Source: Rhizobiaceae bacterium (GTDB lineage: Bacteria > Pseudomonadota > Alphaproteobacteria > Rhizobiales > Rhizobiaceae). From it: DNA of 64,000 nucleotides. Positions within the stretch are counted from its first letter, which is position 1; each line of letters opens with the position of its first letter. Positions 44,520-52,529 of the stretch are shown here, piece by piece. The notes under the pieces were generated by a model. That model was not told the origin of the DNA, did not search any database, and saw only the letters and a list, made by a program, of their open reading frames with translations. The stretch spans positions 62,001-126,000 of the forward strand of contig JAHBYU010000001.1 of assembly GCA_019635775.1 (NCBI GenBank). Direction: 5' to 3'. A program made the position numbers and the translations under genes.

Positions 44520-44995
44520 GGGAAACTCCTCTATCCCATTCTCCTGCTTGCCAGCGGACACCCTCATCCCACTGGCTCGGCTCTCGCCGGAAGAAAGCGA
44601 CAGCTATCCGCCGGAGACTTTGCGTCTTCTCGTTGCGGTACGCCCACGCGGCTATCGGCCAGTGGGCGCAATCCCCTGCCATTTCCGGGCCGGCAAAATG
44701 CCCGAGCCAAATTTTTCCTTTATTTTTGGGCCACGGGCAAGAAGAAACTTATTCCAATGCAATAGCCGCTTCAGCCTGTACAGACCGAAACTGTATTTTT
44801 GAGCGCGGCGCGAGGTTTCCCATGGCGACCATCAATCGACTGACCGGGTACATCTGGACTCCGTCTATTAAGGCCCTGGGAGCGGAATTTGCGTTGCCAG
44901 CCATCTTCCTGGATTTGCGTTCACGGTAGTCGGAACGAAAAGGGCATGGCTCTGGATGCCATGCCCCTTCATCTGCAGAAGGACAATTTGCGGCT
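44520..44995. other. 476-base gap holding the leader of the first csp gene and the terminator of the second
   Basis: No protein gene is evident. Reading leftwards, it begins with the terminator of the gene at 44996-45208 (44936-44967) and continues through an AT-rich stretch (about 44700-44800) likely to carry the promoter of the csp gene at 44307. This leaves a leader of perhaps 150-250 bases, consistent with the long structured leaders known for cspA genes. I found no clear -35/-10 pair. Confidence 0.5.
44936..44967 (-). terminator. Intrinsic terminator of the second cold-shock gene
   Basis: On the minus strand GGGCATGGC pairs with GCCATGCCC around a seven-base loop, followed by TTTTCGTT. 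It lies about 30 bases downstream of the stop at 44996. Confidence 0.85.
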
Positions 44996-45208
44996 TCAGT
45001 CTGCGCGCAGATTAACGGCCTTGGGACCCTTGCCCATCCGGTCCGGCTCTACATCGAACGTCACCTTCTGGCCGTCAACCAGCGTGCGCAATCCCGACTT
45101 CTCGATGGCAGAGATGTGCACGAACACATCCTTTGCGCCGCCGTCAGGCGTGATGAAACCGAAACCTTTGGTGGCGTTGAAAAACTTTACGGTACCTGTC
45201 TGAGACAT
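44996..45208 (-). CDS. Cold-shock domain protein, CspA family (second copy)
   Basis: A 70-residue CspA-type protein: [40 protein letters not shown], with RNP1 KGFGFI and RNP2 VFVHI intact. It is a close paralogue of the gene at 44307 and points in the same direction. AAGGAG precedes the ATG. It has its own terminator (44936) and, upstream, a further terminator-like hairpin (45310-45331). Confidence 0.96.
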   Translation of the reverse strand: MSQTGTVKFFNATKGFGFITPDGGAKDVFVHISAIEKSGLRTLVDGQKVTFDVEPDRMGKGPKAVNLRAD

Positions 45209-45576
45209 GGGAGAACTCCTTCACCCGTTGCTTGGTCAGTACCTGGTCCGCCGCTTCGCCCGGCGGGCTAGGTGCATTTTTTCTTGGCGGTCATGCATTC
45301 GCGCACGTCAAAACCCCCCGCCCAAACGGGGCCGTCAGATATTCACAGCTTCGGGGAAAGGGCCGATCAAAACGTTCCAGTCTCCGGGTCAGCAAACGCC
45401 CGAACGCCCAAATGTCTCATAAAACCCGCATTTTGACAAGATGACGCACCCCCTGGCGGATACGGATTCCGATATTTCGGAAACGTTATGTCTCACTCGA
45501 ATTCCGGTGGCGTCGTTCGACTTGCGCACTGCCGCTCATCTGTGATGATTGGAGATGAGGGACAGAGGAGGATTCG
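45209..45576. other. 368-base gap: csp leader and divergent promoter zone for the Kazal lipoprotein
   Basis: No gene is evident. On the minus strand a CCCCG...CGGGG hairpin is followed by GGTTTT (45310-45331). Because it is followed leftwards by about 100 bases of csp leader, it may be an attenuator, or the end of a short unannotated RNA. The last 40 bases carry a GAGGA site for the gene at 45577. Confidence 0.45.
45310..45331 (-). terminator. Terminator-like hairpin upstream of the second cold-shock gene
   Basis: On the minus strand CCCCG pairs with CGGGG over a six-base loop and is followed by GGTTTTG. The stem is short, so this is a weak call. No gene lies immediately upstream on the same strand. 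Confidence 0.35.
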
Positions 45577-45969
45577 ATGCGTTACACCGCTTTGTTGAGA
45601 GGTCTTGCGGCGCTGTTTGCGAGCCTTGTTTTCCTGTCGGCTTGCGTCGTGGAATCGGGCCCGTTTCGCCCACCGCCTGGACCCGGCCCCGGTTCGGCCC
45701 TTTGCACTCGGGAATTCCAGCCAGTTTGCGCCCGGCGCGGCGATGAACGACGTACGTTCTCCAATGCCTGCCTCGCCCGCACATCCGGCTTCCGTGTGAT
45801 CCGCGAAGGCCAGTGCCGGGCTCCTGGAAGCGGGGGAGGGCAACCCCAGTTCTGCACCCGCGAATATCGTCCCGTCTGCGCAAGGCAGGGAAACCGGATA
45901 CGCACTTTCGGAAATTCCTGCGAGGCAAATGCCGCAGGCTGGCGCGTCATCGCTCCGGGCCGCTGTTGA
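45577..45969 (+). CDS. Lipoprotein with two Kazal-type protease inhibitor domains
   Basis: A 130-residue exported protein. A signal sequence with lipobox LSAC (Cys23) is followed by a Pro/Gly-rich spacer (FRPPPGPGPGS) and two Kazal-like repeats. Repeat one is CTREFQPVCARRGDERRTFSNACLARTSGFRVIREGQC; repeat two starts CTREYRPVCARQGNRIRTFGNSC and ends GRC. Each has the PVC, F-x-N-x-C and G-x-C landmarks of Kazal domains, though with fewer cysteines than animal ones. It may protect the cell surface from serine proteases. GAGGA precedes ATG 45577. Confidence 0.87.
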   Translation: MRYTALLRGLAALFASLVFLSACVVESGPFRPPPGPGPGSALCTREFQPVCARRGDERRTFSNACLARTSGFRVIREGQCRAPGSGGGQPQFCTREYRPVCARQGNRIRTFGNSCEANAAGWRVIAPGRC

Positions 45970-45970
45970 T

Positions 45971-45995
45971 GCGCCGGCCCTGACCGGCGCGTTTT
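45971..45995 (+). terminator. Intrinsic terminator after the Kazal lipoprotein gene
   Basis: GCGCCGG pairs perfectly with CCGGCGC around a six-base loop, followed by GTTTTG. It begins two bases after the stop codon. Confidence 0.82.
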
Positions 45996-46102
45996 GAAAA
46001 GCTGATACGGGCTTGCGTCCGGAAAGCGCCAGCTGCTTCCATCGCACGGAGCGGCTGGTGGTTTTCCGCTGCAGGCCGAACCAGCGCAGCCAACGCACAG
46101 CT

Positions 46103-46387
46103 TCAGTTGACGCGCCGTACCTCGCGGACCTCACAGTTGTCACCGACATGGCGGTGCCTGACCTTCTCGCCGTACAGGCGATGGGTGCGAACGTCCCGGT
46201 GGCAATCGTAAGCCGGTTTCCGTCCCTTGCGCCGTTCGTTTTTCCCAGCCCGCTGATTGGGATTGGCGGTAGAAGGCAGTTGCATTGCTGGGGGCTGGCC
46301 CATCGTCGGGGGCATGTTGTCGGCATATGCCGCGCCAGCCCCTGAAAGGGCGAGCGCTAACGCCACGGCGCAAGAATGGAAACGCAT
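46103..46387 (-). CDS. Small secreted hypothetical protein
   Basis: A 94-residue protein: signal peptide MRFHSCAVALALALSGAGAAYA, a Pro/Met-rich linker (NMPPTMGQPPAMQLP), then a basic C-terminal part with two cysteines (YDCHRDVRTHRLYGEKVRHRHVGDNCEVREVRRVN) and several histidines. The spacing of the cysteines suggests a disulfide. I recognise no family with certainty; such short secreted proteins are common in Rhizobiales. ATG 46387 places the signal peptide correctly. Confidence 0.68.
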   Translation of the reverse strand: MRFHSCAVALALALSGAGAAYADNMPPTMGQPPAMQLPSTANPNQRAGKNERRKGRKPAYDCHRDVRTHRLYGEKVRHRHVGDNCEVREVRRVN

Positions 46388-46497
46388 CGGGCAACGGGCT
46401 CCGGAAGAGGACATCCCGTCTATATAAGTCCGCAGCGATGGTTTCCCACCGTTTGCGGATCTGTGGTTAATGGCCGCGAACCGGGCCTGGCCGCGCG

Positions 46498-46851
46498 TCA
46501 AGCCTCAACGATGGCCTTGAACCCGCCGAAGATCATGCGCTTTCCGTCGAAGGGCGTATTCTCCATCTCGTCCTTCAGGCGCGGGTCTTCCATCACCTTG
46601 GCCATGATGCGATCCCTGTCCTCACGCGACTTGTAGGTAATCCAGGAGAAAACGACGATCTCGTCTTCCTTGGCATGAACGGCACGCGGGAATGATGTCA
46701 GTTCGCCATATGGCACGTCGTCGGCGACCGTCTCGACATAGCTCAAGGCACCGTATTCCATCCATACCTTGCTAGCTTTTTGAGCCAGGCTTTTGTACTC
46801 ATCTACCTTGGCCTTAGGTACTGCGAGCAGGAATCCGTCGACATAGGTCAT
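46498..46851 (-). CDS. DUF1428 domain-containing protein
   Basis: A 117-residue protein beginning MTYVDGFLLAVPKAKVDEYK, with KVWMEYGALSYVETVADDVPYGELTSFPRAVHAKEDEIVVFSWITYKSREDRDRIMAKVMEDPRL and a C-terminal GGFKAIVEA. This is the DUF1428 family, an alpha/beta dimeric barrel relative of monooxygenase-like folds. ATG 46851, after GGAG, is the best start; MERPMTYV at 46863 is an alternative. Function unknown. Confidence 0.9.
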   Translation of the reverse strand: MTYVDGFLLAVPKAKVDEYKSLAQKASKVWMEYGALSYVETVADDVPYGELTSFPRAVHAKEDEIVVFSWITYKSREDRDRIMAKVMEDPRLKDEMENTPFDGKRMIFGGFKAIVEA

Positions 46852-47007
46852 TGGTCTCTCCATTGTTGCGTTTCCCCAAGGACGTGCCAGCCGATGCAAA
46901 TCCGACATGCGGTTGCAGCTTTTTGCGGCGAGTCCTGAATTTCAGTCCCATCAGGGAAGGCGAACAGCGGCCAAACCGCGTGGCCTCAAATTCCTGATGC
47001 CTTCTCG

Positions 47008-49941
47008 CTACTGTCCTGGACGTCCTGTCTTGCCACTGCGCTTCTTGCGGTTTGCCTCGTCAGCAGGGTCCTCGTAGGAGCCGGCACCGATCTTCGCCCG
47101 CTTGAGGGGCTTTGCACCCTCTACCGGCTTCTCGGTACGCCGTACTGTCATCTCATCGAGGGAGTTCTTGCGGAAGAGCGATGTTCCATCGTCGCGAATG
47201 CCATAGTCGGAACCGTGTGCTTCCTTGGCGGACTGCTTCTTGAAAAGCGAACGGGAAACCGCACCGGCCGGTGTGACGGAGTCAGTTCCCGGTCCCATGT
47301 CGTCAAGCGAAGGCTTCGCGAACAGGTTCTTCGCCTGAACCCCGTCGTCCACCGCCCTGTGCAATGCCCGGCCCTTGTTGTGCTTGCCTTTTTCCCTTCC
47401 TGATACCGGGCTCTCGGTTTCTGGCTGCCTCGCGAGGGGATCGTCGGAAAGCGTAAGTTCCAGTTCGGTCAGGCGCTTAATCTCGTCACGCAAGCGCGCT
47501 GCTTCCTCGAAATTGAGGTCCGCGGCCGCGTCACGCATCTTCTTTTGCAGGAAATCGAGATGCGCCTTGAAATTGTTGCCCATCATCTGGCCGGCATCGT
47601 CGGTGAACTGCGAGATATCGGCGCGGACGTGGTCCTTCTCGTATACACTGTCGAGTATGTCGGCGATGCGCGACTTGACGCTCTCCGGCGTGATCCCGTG
47701 CTCCTCGTTCCACGCGAGTTGCTTCTCGCGGCGGCGGTTGGTTTCCGCCATCGCCCGCTCCATCGAGCCGGTGATGTTGTCAGCGTAAAGGATGACCTTG
47801 CCGTCGACGTTGCGCGCGGCGCGGCCGATGGTCTGGATGAGAGATGTCTCGGAGCGCAGGAATCCTTCCTTGTCGGCGTCCAGAATGGCGACGAAGCCGC
47901 ATTCCGGAATGTCGAGCCCCTCGCGCAGAAGGTTGATGCCGACCAGGACGTCAAACGCGCCCAGCCGTAGGTCGCGCAGGATTTCGATCCGCTCCAGCGT
48001 GTCGATATCGGAGTGCATGTACCGCACACGCACGCCGTTCTCGTGCAGATATTCCGTGAGATCTTCAGCCATGCGCTTGGTGAGAACGGTCACCAGCGTG
48101 CGGTACCCCTTTTTCGTGGTCTCGCGGATTTCGCCAACAACATCGTCGACCTGAGTCTTGGCTGGCCGCACCTCGACCGGCGGGTCGATCAACCCGGTGG
48201 GGCGAATGACCTGCTCGGCGAAGACGCCGCCCGCCTGCTCCATTTCCCAGCCGCCGGGCGTAGCCGACACGGCGACCGACAGTGGGCGCATGGCGTCCCA
48301 CTCCTCGAAACGCAGCGGACGGTTGTCCATACAGGACGGCAGGCGAAAGCCATATTCGGCCAGTGTCGCCTTGCGGCGGAAGTCGCCGCGATACATGCCG
48401 CCGATCTGCGGGATGGTGACGTGGCTCTCGTCGATGAATATGAGCGCGTTGTCGGGCACATATTCGAAAAGGGTGGGCGGCGGTTCGCCGGGCTTGCGAC
48501 CCGTAAGATAACGCGAATAGTTCTCGATGCCGGCGCAGGAGCCGGTGGCTTCCAGCATCTCGATGTCGAACCGGGTGCGTTGTTCAAGTCGCTGGGCTTC
48601 CAGAAGTCTTCCAGCCTTTTCAAGCTCTTGCAGGCGGCCCTGCAGTTCTTCCTTGATGGACTTGATGGCCTGATTCAACGTCGGGCGCGGCGTCACATAG
48701 TGCGAGTTTGCGTAAATCTTCACGGACTTCAGATCACCCGTCTTCTGCCCGGTCAGCGGGTCGAACTCGGTGATGCTTTCGATCTCGTCGCCGAACAGCG
48801 AGACGCGCCATGCGGAATCTTCCAGGTGGGCCGGGAAAATCTCGATCGTGTCGCCGCGCACCCGGAACGAGCCGCGCACGAAGTTGATGTCCTGCCGCTT
48901 GTATTGCTGCGCAACGAGGTCTGCGAGCAACTGGCGCTGGTCGAGCCGGTCGCCCACCGTCATCTGGAAGGTCATCGCCGTGTAGGTCTCGACGGAACCG
49001 ATACCGTAAATGCAGGAGACAGAAGCGACGATGATCACGTCGTCACGTTCCAGAAGGGATCGAGTCGCCGAGTGGCGCATGCGGTCGATCTGTTCGTTAA
49101 TCGAGCTTTCTTTCTCGATGAAGGTGTCCGTGCGCGGGACGTAAGCCTCCGGCTGGTAGTAGTCGTAGTAGGAGACGAAATACTCGACTGCGTTGTCCGG
49201 GAAGAACTTCTTGAACTCGGCGTAAAGCTGCGCGGCAAGCGTCTTGTTCGGCGCGAGAATGAGGGCAGGGCGCTGCGTCTCCTCGATCACCTTTGCCATC
49301 GTGAAGGTCTTGCCGGAGCCGGTGACACCGAGAAGGACCTGTGTGCGTTCCGCTTCGTTCACGCCTGATACGAGATCCCTGATCGCCTGCGGCTGGTCGC
49401 CGGCAGGCTCGAAGTCGGAGACCATCGTGATCGGGACGCCGCCTTCGGACTTCTCGGGGCGGGCGGGGCGATGCGGCACCCACAACTCGCCGTTCTTGTG
49501 CAGCGGGTTGCCGCTCTCGATGAGGTCGGCGAGCGCCTGCACGGTGGCTGTCACGCCAGAGTTGGAAAGCTTGTCGACGTCCTCAAGCGCGATGTCGAGG
49601 CCGGGCACGGGATTGAGGCCGGCGGCAGCACGCTCCTTTGGAGAGGCCGCGCCACCCATCGACGTACCGCGTCCGCTACGTGTCGGCGCTGACGAGCGCT
49701 CGGGGATTTTTTTCTTTGGCCTTGACGGTGCTTTCTCGGCCTCGCGCGCGATCTCGTCGGCCCAGTCCGCAATCGAGCCGGACAGCGGGCGACCTGAGAA
49801 CTCGGTTTGCGGCGCTTCTGCGAAACCCTTGCGCTCCAGCGGAACCGCCGCGTCGAGATAGTCGGTCAGCGGATTGCCGCGCTTGCGATAGGGCGCCTCG
49901 CCGTCGGTCGCCGGCTGCTTCTTGTCGGGGGTTTTGGCCAT
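47008..49941 (-). CDS. uvrB: Excinuclease ABC subunit B
   Basis: A 977-residue UvrB, about 300 residues longer than the E. coli protein. An extra N-terminal tail of about 165 residues (Arg/Lys/Pro-rich) precedes the core. The core has Walker [10 protein letters not shown] near residues 205-213, the beta-hairpin [15 protein letters not shown], helicase motifs including DESH and the QTIGRAARN motif VI, and a UVR domain near residue 850. A basic C-terminal extension of about 130 residues follows. UvrB verifies damage and loads UvrC in nucleotide excision repair. Tail lengths of this kind are typical of Rhizobiales. Confidence 0.97.
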   Translation of the reverse strand: MAKTPDKKQPATDGEAPYRKRGNPLTDYLDAAVPLERKGFAEAPQTEFSGRPLSGSIADWADEIAREAEKAPSRPKKKIPERSSAPTRSGRGTSMGGAASPKERAAAGLNPVPGLDIALEDVDKLSNSGVTATVQALADLIESGNPLHKNGELWVPHRPARPEKSEGGVPITMVSDFEPAGDQPQAIRDLVSGVNEAERTQVLLGVTGSGKTFTMAKVIEETQRPALILAPNKTLAAQLYAEFKKFFPDNAVEYFVSYYDYYQPEAYVPRTDTFIEKESSINEQIDRMRHSATRSLLERDDVIIVASVSCIYGIGSVETYTAMTFQMTVGDRLDQRQLLADLVAQQYKRQDINFVRGSFRVRGDTIEIFPAHLEDSAWRVSLFGDEIESITEFDPLTGQKTGDLKSVKIYANSHYVTPRPTLNQAIKSIKEELQGRLQELEKAGRLLEAQRLEQRTRFDIEMLEATGSCAGIENYSRYLTGRKPGEPPPTLFEYVPDNALIFIDESHVTIPQIGGMYRGDFRRKATLAEYGFRLPSCMDNRPLRFEEWDAMRPLSVAVSATPGGWEMEQAGGVFAEQVIRPTGLIDPPVEVRPAKTQVDDVVGEIRETTKKGYRTLVTVLTKRMAEDLTEYLHENGVRVRYMHSDIDTLERIEILRDLRLGAFDVLVGINLLREGLDIPECGFVAILDADKEGFLRSETSLIQTIGRAARNVDGKVILYADNITGSMERAMAETNRRREKQLAWNEEHGITPESVKSRIADILDSVYEKDHVRADISQFTDDAGQMMGNNFKAHLDFLQKKMRDAAADLNFEEAARLRDEIKRLTELELTLSDDPLARQPETESPVSGREKGKHNKGRALHRAVDDGVQAKNLFAKPSLDDMGPGTDSVTPAGAVSRSLFKKQSAKEAHGSDYGIRDDGTSLFRKNSLDEMTVRRTEKPVEGAKPLKRAKIGAGSYEDPADEANRKKRSGKTGRPGQ

Positions 49942-50088
49942 GTCCCGAATATGGGGCGAGTCATGCGGAATGAAAAGTGCCGGGTAGCGCTCGGGACACC
50001 GTGGGACGCCATTCCTGACAGGAGGTTGTCAGGAGCGGACACCGGCGCCAAAAACCGCTATAGAGGCCGGGGTCAATCGGAGGGGGCG

Positions 50089-51069
50089 ATGAAGGCGGAC
50101 GATTTTCTGCCGGGCGAGGATGTGATCGCTGGCATCAAGGCGGACATGGCCCGCTATGAGGCCGAACGCACCCGTGTGCACAGGTCGCTCCTTTGGCGCG
50201 TGCCGCTGTTTGACGGGCTGACGCTTATCGTCATCTTCGGGCTGGCATGGCTGGCCAACGGGCTTGCCCACCCCCAGGAGCTGTGGTTCTCGACACCGCA
50301 TCTCTTCATCTATCTGGTCGGCTTTGTCGCCCTGCTGTTCATGCATGCGCAGGCAGTGAAGCCGGCGAAGAAACTCCAGCAATCGGTGCGGGATCGGGCC
50401 ATTCCGCTCATCTTGGGGTTCATCGAGGACATCCAGTACGGCCATGAGATCACGCCGCGCTCCTTCGGGCGCCTGCCAAAGGAAACCGTTGGCGATTTCG
50501 ACAGACAGATTTTTGACGACGTCGTCAGCGGCCGCTACGACGGCTTTCCTTTCGAGCTATACGAAGCGACCCTACGCAAAGGGTCAGGCAAATCGAGCGT
50601 GGAGGTGTTCAAGGGAATCATCATCGCCTTCCAGCCGGCTATCGGCTTCCCGGGAGTGCTCGTCGCCGCCCGCAAGGCCGGCAAGGTCGCGGGGTTCTTC
50701 CGCGGCTTTTTTGGCGAAAAGCTCAAGGCATTGGAGAGCGGCAACGCCGCGCTGGACGAAATCTACGAGTTCCGTACCGACAATCTCGAGGCGGCCCGGC
50801 CGCTGGTGAGCGGCAGGCTGGCGCAGGCTCTGGAGTGGCTGGTCGAGACCTGGCCGGAAAGTCCGTCACGCGTGGCGCTGGCGCATGGAGACGGCTTCCT
50901 GCTCATTCCGCAGACGAAGGAGTTCTTCGAGCTGCCGGGTATCTCGCAGCCGCTCGACTATAAGACACATGTCGAGCCGATGGTCGCCGACATGGCGGCG
51001 CTGCTGGCAACGGCGTCGCTGGTGCGCAAGGTCAACGACGAAGGCCTTTCAACCGGCCAAAAAGAGTAG
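50089..51069 (+). CDS. DUF3137 domain-containing membrane protein
   Basis: A 326-residue protein with two adjacent N-terminal membrane helices (VPLFDGLTLIVIFGLAWLANGL and HLFIYLVGFVALLFMHAQAV). The cytoplasmic part contains SFGRLPKETVGDFDRQIFDDVVSGRYDGFPFELYEATLRK, typical of DUF3137. The C-terminal part has ALAHGDGFLLIPQTKEFFELPGI. ATG 50089 follows AGGGGG; the earlier in-frame start is antisense to uvrB. It is divergent from uvrB and its stop sits at the foot of a hairpin that terminates a minus-strand transcript. Function unknown. Confidence 0.82.
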   Translation: MKADDFLPGEDVIAGIKADMARYEAERTRVHRSLLWRVPLFDGLTLIVIFGLAWLANGLAHPQELWFSTPHLFIYLVGFVALLFMHAQAVKPAKKLQQSVRDRAIPLILGFIEDIQYGHEITPRSFGRLPKETVGDFDRQIFDDVVSGRYDGFPFELYEATLRKGSGKSSVEVFKGIIIAFQPAIGFPGVLVAARKAGKVAGFFRGFFGEKLKALESGNAALDEIYEFRTDNLEAARPLVSGRLAQALEWLVETWPESPSRVALAHGDGFLLIPQTKEFFELPGISQPLDYKTHVEPMVADMAALLATASLVRKVNDEGLSTGQKE

Positions 51070-51093
51070 GCGCCGGGATTGCTCCCAGCGCCT
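51059..51093 (-). terminator. Intrinsic terminator of the minus-strand transcript at 51059-51500
   Basis: On the minus strand AGGCGC and GCGCCT arms enclose an inner GGGA/TCCC helix with a GCAA loop (one internal C-A mismatch), followed by TACTCTTTTT. The U-tract is on the minus strand only, so it serves a leftward transcript, not the convergent DUF3137 gene whose stop lies at its foot. Confidence 0.75.
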
Positions 51094-51500
51094 CCCTGTC
51101 AGACTTTGGCCTTCGCTCGCATCCGATGCCCGAAGGGTACGGCGCCGCGCTGGTCTTTGTCTTGACGGCCTGGCATGGCGCTTCCCGAAAGATTCGCTTC
51201 TGCCCGACCAACGCCCGCATCTCCCGAAGGGTTTGCTGACGCACCATCGAAAGACTTTCCCGGTCCTTCATGGCAGCATCGGCCCGCCGTAGGCGTTTGC
51301 ACGCTTCCCGCGGTCCCCGGTCGTTCGACGGGCGCGTGACGGGAGAACCCGCCGCCTTCCTGTCCCGTTTCCGGGTCCCCAGGTTGCTCCCTCACTTTCC
51401 CTTCGCCTTGCGGCTCCGTTTCCGTGGGGGCCTGAGATGGGTTGACGGTACGTCAGAGGAGCCGTCTGGGGAATGCCTCTAACCCTGTGGAAAACGGGAT
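51059..51500 (-). ncRNA. Candidate structured non-coding RNA (~400 nt), family not identified
   Basis: No convincing gene lies here, but the minus strand reads as a chain of compact hairpins. Examples: CCCG-GAAA-CGGG, GCC-GCAA-GGC and GCGT-GCAA-ACGC (GNRA tetraloops), and two CCCUUCGGG stem-loops (UUCG type). The chain ends at a 10-pair hairpin and a TTTTT run (51059-51093). The clustering of stable tetraloops is unlike coding DNA of this genome. I looked for the landmark sequences of RNase P RNA, tmRNA, 6S and SRP RNA and did not find them. The 5' end is uncertain and I place it loosely near 51500. Confidence 0.4.
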
Positions 51501-51608
51501 TATCGGGGAGTGCCGGCTAAATACCCGAAGAACTCATGAGTTGATTCAATTGCTTGTTGGTCTGATTCCGAAAAGGAACGTAAGGATTTGATATGTAATT
51601 GAATTTCT
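51070..51608. other. 539-base intergenic region
   Basis: Between the convergent DUF3137 and beta-hydroxyacid dehydrogenase genes. It contains the candidate RNA and terminator above, and an AT-rich stretch at 51530-51608 that could hold its promoter. A weak pair there reads TTGAAT and TATTTA, at 20-base spacing, on the minus strand. Two short minus-strand frames (51032-51271 and 51099-51395) are open but have mixed codon use. Confidence 0.6.
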
Positions 51609-52529
51609 CTACGCGTCGAGCTTTTCTGGAAAGCCCGGAGCACGAAGGTCCGTCCCGGTGGCGTCCTCCAGAAGCTTGACGATCTGCGTCGACCACGCGC
51701 CGCCGCCATATGCCTTCTTGCCTTCTTCGAAGATGGCATTGACGCGCGTTGCGAGGTCGAGCGGCGCACCGAATTCCTCTCCCATGGCGAGCGCAAAGCC
51801 AAGGTCTTTCAGCGCGAGGTCCATGGTGAAGCCGATGTCGTAGGAGCCGCTCAGCACGAGTTGGCTCTCCGTCTCGTGGACGAAGCTGTTGCCTGAAGAA
51901 GCGACAATGGCGTGATAGGCCTGCGCAAGGTCGAGCCCGCCGCGCTTCGCCAGCATCAGCGCTTCGCCGGCCGCCACGAGGTGGATGAAGGCCAGCATGT
52001 TGGTAATGACCTTGATGACGGCCGCCGAGCCGATCGGCCCCATCAGGAAGCTTTTCGCACACATCGCCTCGATCGCAGCGCGGTGGCTTTCGTAGAGCGC
52101 GGCATCGCCGCCGACCAGCGCCGTGATCTTTCCAACTGCCGCGAGATGCACCCCGCCGGTAACGGGGCATTCCAGAGTCTCGACGCCTCGCGCGGTTGCG
52201 ATGGCTGCCAGCCGCAGTATCTCGTCGCGGCCGTTGGTCGACATCTCGATCCATGTTCCGCCTTGGGGCAGGCCTTCGAGAAGACCGCCCGAGCCAGCCA
52301 GCACGGCCTCGCTCACGGCAGGAGAGGGCAGGCAGGTAATGGCATTGCCCGCGCGGGCAGCAGCCTCGGCAGGGCTGGATGCAGCGACCGCGCCCATCTC
52401 CACAAGCCGTACAACTGCAGCCGGATCGCGATCATGTACGATCACCTCGAAGCCGGTGCGCAGAAGCGAGGCGGCAAGATTGCCGCCGAGATGGCCGAGG
52501 CCGATGAAGGCGTAGGCTTGCTTTGTCAT
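51609..52529 (-). CDS. 3-Hydroxyisobutyrate dehydrogenase-family oxidoreductase
   Basis: A 306-residue beta-hydroxyacid dehydrogenase. The NAD(P) loop FIGLGHLGGNLA lies at residues 8-19, the substrate segment ECPVTGGVHLAAVGKI near 120-135, and the catalytic lysine in GSAAVIKVITNM near 173. Enzymes of the family oxidise or reduce 2- or 3-hydroxyacids such as tartronate semialdehyde. It is the third gene of a coupled operon after a GMC oxidoreductase and an enolase-superfamily protein, starting with a four-base overlap. The substrate is not identified. Confidence 0.88.
   Translation of the reverse strand: MTKQAYAFIGLGHLGGNLAASLLRTGFEVIVHDRDPAAVVRLVEMGAVAASSPAEAAARAGNAITCLPSPAVSEAVLAGSGGLLEGLPQGGTWIEMSTNGRDEILRLAAIATARGVETLECPVTGGVHLAAVGKITALVGGDAALYESHRAAIEAMCAKSFLMGPIGSAAVIKVITNMLAFIHLVAAGEALMLAKRGGLDLAQAYHAIVASSGNSFVHETESQLVLSGSYDIGFTMDLALKDLGFALAMGEEFGAPLDLATRVNAIFEEGKKAYGGGAWSTQIVKLLEDATGTDLRAPGFPEKLDA

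Noticed and set aside
48013-49368. 451-codon plus-strand frame opposite uvrB
   Set aside because: Antisense to the clearly coding uvrB; no homology recognisable.
51032-51271. Minus-strand 79-codon frame (MKDRESLSMVRQQ...) inside the 51070-51608 gap
   Set aside because: It runs past the intrinsic terminator at 51059-51093, lacks a good ribosome site and recognisable domain, and coincides with the tetraloop hairpins better explained as RNA.
51099-51395. Minus-strand 98-codon frame starting GTG at 51395 in the same gap
   Set aside because: It stops just before the terminator, which is suggestive, but third-position G+C is low for this genome and the sequence is low in predicted structure as a protein. 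RNA seems more likely; kept open in the finding.
51486-51494. Single TTTTCCACA DnaA-box-like match on the minus strand
   Set aside because: One box alone, without a cluster or AT-rich unwinding element, does not support a replication origin.
51059-51500. Identification of the structured region as RNase P RNA, tmRNA, 6S RNA or SRP RNA
   Set aside because: The conserved landmarks I know (for example the GAGGAAAGUCC-type start of RNase P RNA and the Ala-Asn-Asp-Asn tag or T-loop of tmRNA) are not visible on either strand.
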